From contig JAISTL010000222.1 of the NCBI GenBank assembly GCA_031272615.1, positions 1 to 7,893 on the forward strand: 7,893 nucleotides of DNA, read 5' to 3'. The first letter of the stretch is position 1; every line of letters starts with the position of its first letter. Below the pieces are notes generated by a model. The model was not told the DNA's origin. It saw only the letters and a program-made list of their open reading frames with translations, and did no database searches. The position numbers and the translations under genes are program-made. Positions 7,273 to 7,893 of this stretch are shown one piece after another. This DNA is from Methylobacteriaceae bacterium (GTDB taxonomy: Bacteria; Pseudomonadota; Alphaproteobacteria; Rhizobiales; Beijerinckiaceae).

Positions 7273-7287
7273 TATGAGATATATCCA
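7269..7287. promoter_or_regulatory. TGGATAT-N5-ATATCCA dyad, candidate operator
   Basis: TGGATAT (7269-7275), a 5-base spacer and ATATCCA (7281-7287) form a perfect 7-bp inverted repeat with centres about one helical turn apart. This suits a homodimeric regulator such as the adjacent WYL protein. It overlaps the candidate -35 of the leftward promoter and the expected start site of the rightward promoter. A smaller palindrome, TATAC-GG-GTATA (7246-7257), sits between the promoter boxes. Binding is inferred. Confidence 0.4.
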
Positions 7288-7314
7288 ATGATTAACTCAA
7301 TGGATTAATACACC

Positions 7315-7635
7315 ATGCGTACCATAAGTTCAAGCACTATTTCACCACGACGGGAATTTGAACATTTTTTGCCCGGGGTGCCCGTGAATGACCGGCCGGA
7401 CATATGCTGTCCGTGTGGGCGTTCGGCATATCCACGGTCGGCGTCAACGTTGCCGGAGGGCCGCTACACCCTTCCGGTGGACTTGGTGGACACGGTGGAC
7501 TTGGTGGACTTGGTGGACAATTTTCGCCCCCGACTGATTCCACCACTCTCCGCAGCAAACGGCGAACAGCAAAGCCCTTCGCTGACACCGTGTGTCTGGG
7601 CCGTCGCATTATGTCCGGTTTCCGGGGTACAGTTT
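7315..7635 (+). other. Stop-free stretch ahead of the HTH segment, coding status uncertain
   Basis: In the frame of the HTH segment, this stretch is open from an ATG at 7315, so the whole frame is 193 codons without a stop up to the window end. The encoded residues are low in complexity and not convincingly protein-like: an N-terminal part with C-C-P-C and then VDLVDTVDLVDLVDN from the left array. Two other frames, one on each strand, are also open across much of it, which weakens the coding case. A Shine-Dalgarno before 7315 is poor. It could be the N-terminus of the HTH protein, or a structured leader. Confidence 0.3.
7476..7520 (+). repeat. Left 9-nt tandem array, five GGTGGACNN units
   Basis: Five contiguous 9-base units, GGTGGAC followed by TT, AC, TT, TT and AA. 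Being a multiple of three, the array reads as VDL/VDT in one frame and GGL/GGH in another without stops. It is the inverted partner of the array at 7636-7671. Confidence 0.95.
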
Positions 7636-7671
7636 ATGTCCACCGTGTCCACCATGTCCACCATGTCCACC
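7636..7671 (+). repeat. Right 9-nt tandem array, four NNGTCCACC units
   Basis: Four contiguous 9-base units, ATGTCCACC, GTGTCCACC, ATGTCCACC and ATGTCCACC. Each is the reverse complement of the left-array unit. The block 7638-7653 is the exact 16-bp inverse of 7485-7500, and 7636-7662 matches the inverse of 7476-7502 at 25 of 27 positions. In the HTH frame it encodes repeated Met/Val-Ser-Thr and provides four in-frame start codons spaced 9 bases apart. Confidence 0.95.
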
Positions 7672-7893
7672 AAACCCCCTCAGGATCACTTGTCTCCGAC
7701 ATTCAAAACCGCGCGGGAGAAACTCTCGGAGTTGACCGGATACTCCGTCAGGAGTATCATCAACTTCGAGAGCAGTGAACAACAGGGGATGAACACATAC
7801 CGGTTGATATGCGCGGCAGTGGACGCCGGGGCGACCGGGTTCGACTGGGAACGGTCTTCCAAGGATTTGAACCCGACTTCGATTGTTGCGCTG
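7636..7893 (+). CDS. Partial helix-turn-helix (Xre-like) protein, runs off the window end
   Basis: The 86 visible codons begin in the right 9-nt array (MSTVSTMSTMSTK) and continue into a segment that looks like an Xre/Cro-type helix-turn-helix. It has FKTAREKLSELTGY as the first helices, SVRSIINFES as the recognition helix, and TYRLICAAVDAGATGFDWE as the following helices. After that comes SSKDLNPTSIVAL, where the sequence ends without a stop. The true start is unsure: 7636, 7645, 7654 and 7663 are all in frame, and the frame reaches back to 7315. If real, it is a small DNA-binding protein or the N-terminus of a larger one, transcribed away from the WYL regulator. Such a pair of divergent regulators is common in prophage and defence loci, which is suggestive only. 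Confidence 0.5.
   Translation, partial: MSTVSTMSTMSTKPPQDHLSPTFKTAREKLSELTGYSVRSIINFESSEQQGMNTYRLICAAVDAGATGFDWERSSKDLNPTSIVAL

Noticed and set aside
7205..7288. 28-codon N-terminal extension of the WYL regulator
   Set aside because: The added residues are encoded by the AT-rich promoter zone, and the ATG at 7204 has a perfect GGAGG.
7337..7609. Minus frame with CPPSPPSPPCPPSPP
   Set aside because: This is again the array read in a third way. No ribosome site or domain is seen, and it would overlap the HTH frame's transcript.
7476..7671. CRISPR array
   Set aside because: The units are 9 bases, contiguous, without spacers, and the two blocks are inverted to one another.
7404..7778. Plus frame with GGLGGHGGLGGLGG and VHHVHHVH repeats
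   Set aside because: The repeats come from reading the 9-nt arrays in another frame. It stops inside the segment that encodes the helix-turn-helix, so the HTH frame is favoured. It is not fully excluded.

Overview
The window looks like a piece of a GC-rich alphaproteobacterial chromosome. This is inferred from the bacterial-SH3 lipid-free secreted protein with its paired-cysteine core and YWG-type tail, the AmiD/AmpD-type amidase with a peptidoglycan-binding tail, and the strong preference for GGC, GCC, ACC and AAC codons. No rRNA, tRNA, insertion sequence or CRISPR array was seen, so the genus cannot be fixed. Two AT-rich pockets (about 60-470 and 7200-7370) stand out from the rest and behave like control regions.

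Layout, left to right. Positions 1-516 hold an AT-rich intergenic region with three ACGTAA-containing near-palindromes and a weak candidate promoter. Positions 517-4716 (+) encode a 1399-residue autotransporter: a long-n-region signal peptide, a passenger built from about 13 copies of a roughly 36-42-residue unit centred on GGG(I/V)(I/V)G, an autochaperone-like segment, and a C-terminal outer-membrane beta-barrel ending in Phe. A GC-rich hairpin separates it from a convergent minus-strand gene (4778-5347) for a small secreted SH3-domain protein with a Pro/Gly/Arg-rich tail. Further right, also on the minus strand, lie an N-acetylmuramoyl-L-alanine amidase (5561-6334) and, 3 bp upstream of it, a WYL-domain transcriptional regulator of BrxR/CapW type (6338-7204). 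These two probably form one operon.

The regulator is transcribed from an AT-rich divergent promoter region (about 7205-7314) that carries a TGGATAT-N5-ATATCCA dyad. The dyad is positioned to act on promoters in both directions. To the right, on the plus strand, a reading frame open from 7315 to the window end finishes in a helix-turn-helix (Xre-like) segment cut off at 7893. Inside it are two 9-nt tandem arrays, five GGTGGACNN units and four NNGTCCACC units, facing each other as a long inverted repeat. This right-hand end is the most unusual part of the window.

Working together: the left and centre concern the cell surface (autotransporter, secreted SH3 protein, peptidoglycan amidase). The right end looks like a regulated accessory module, possibly defence- or prophage-related, that continues beyond the window. 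Its effectors, if any, cannot be seen here.
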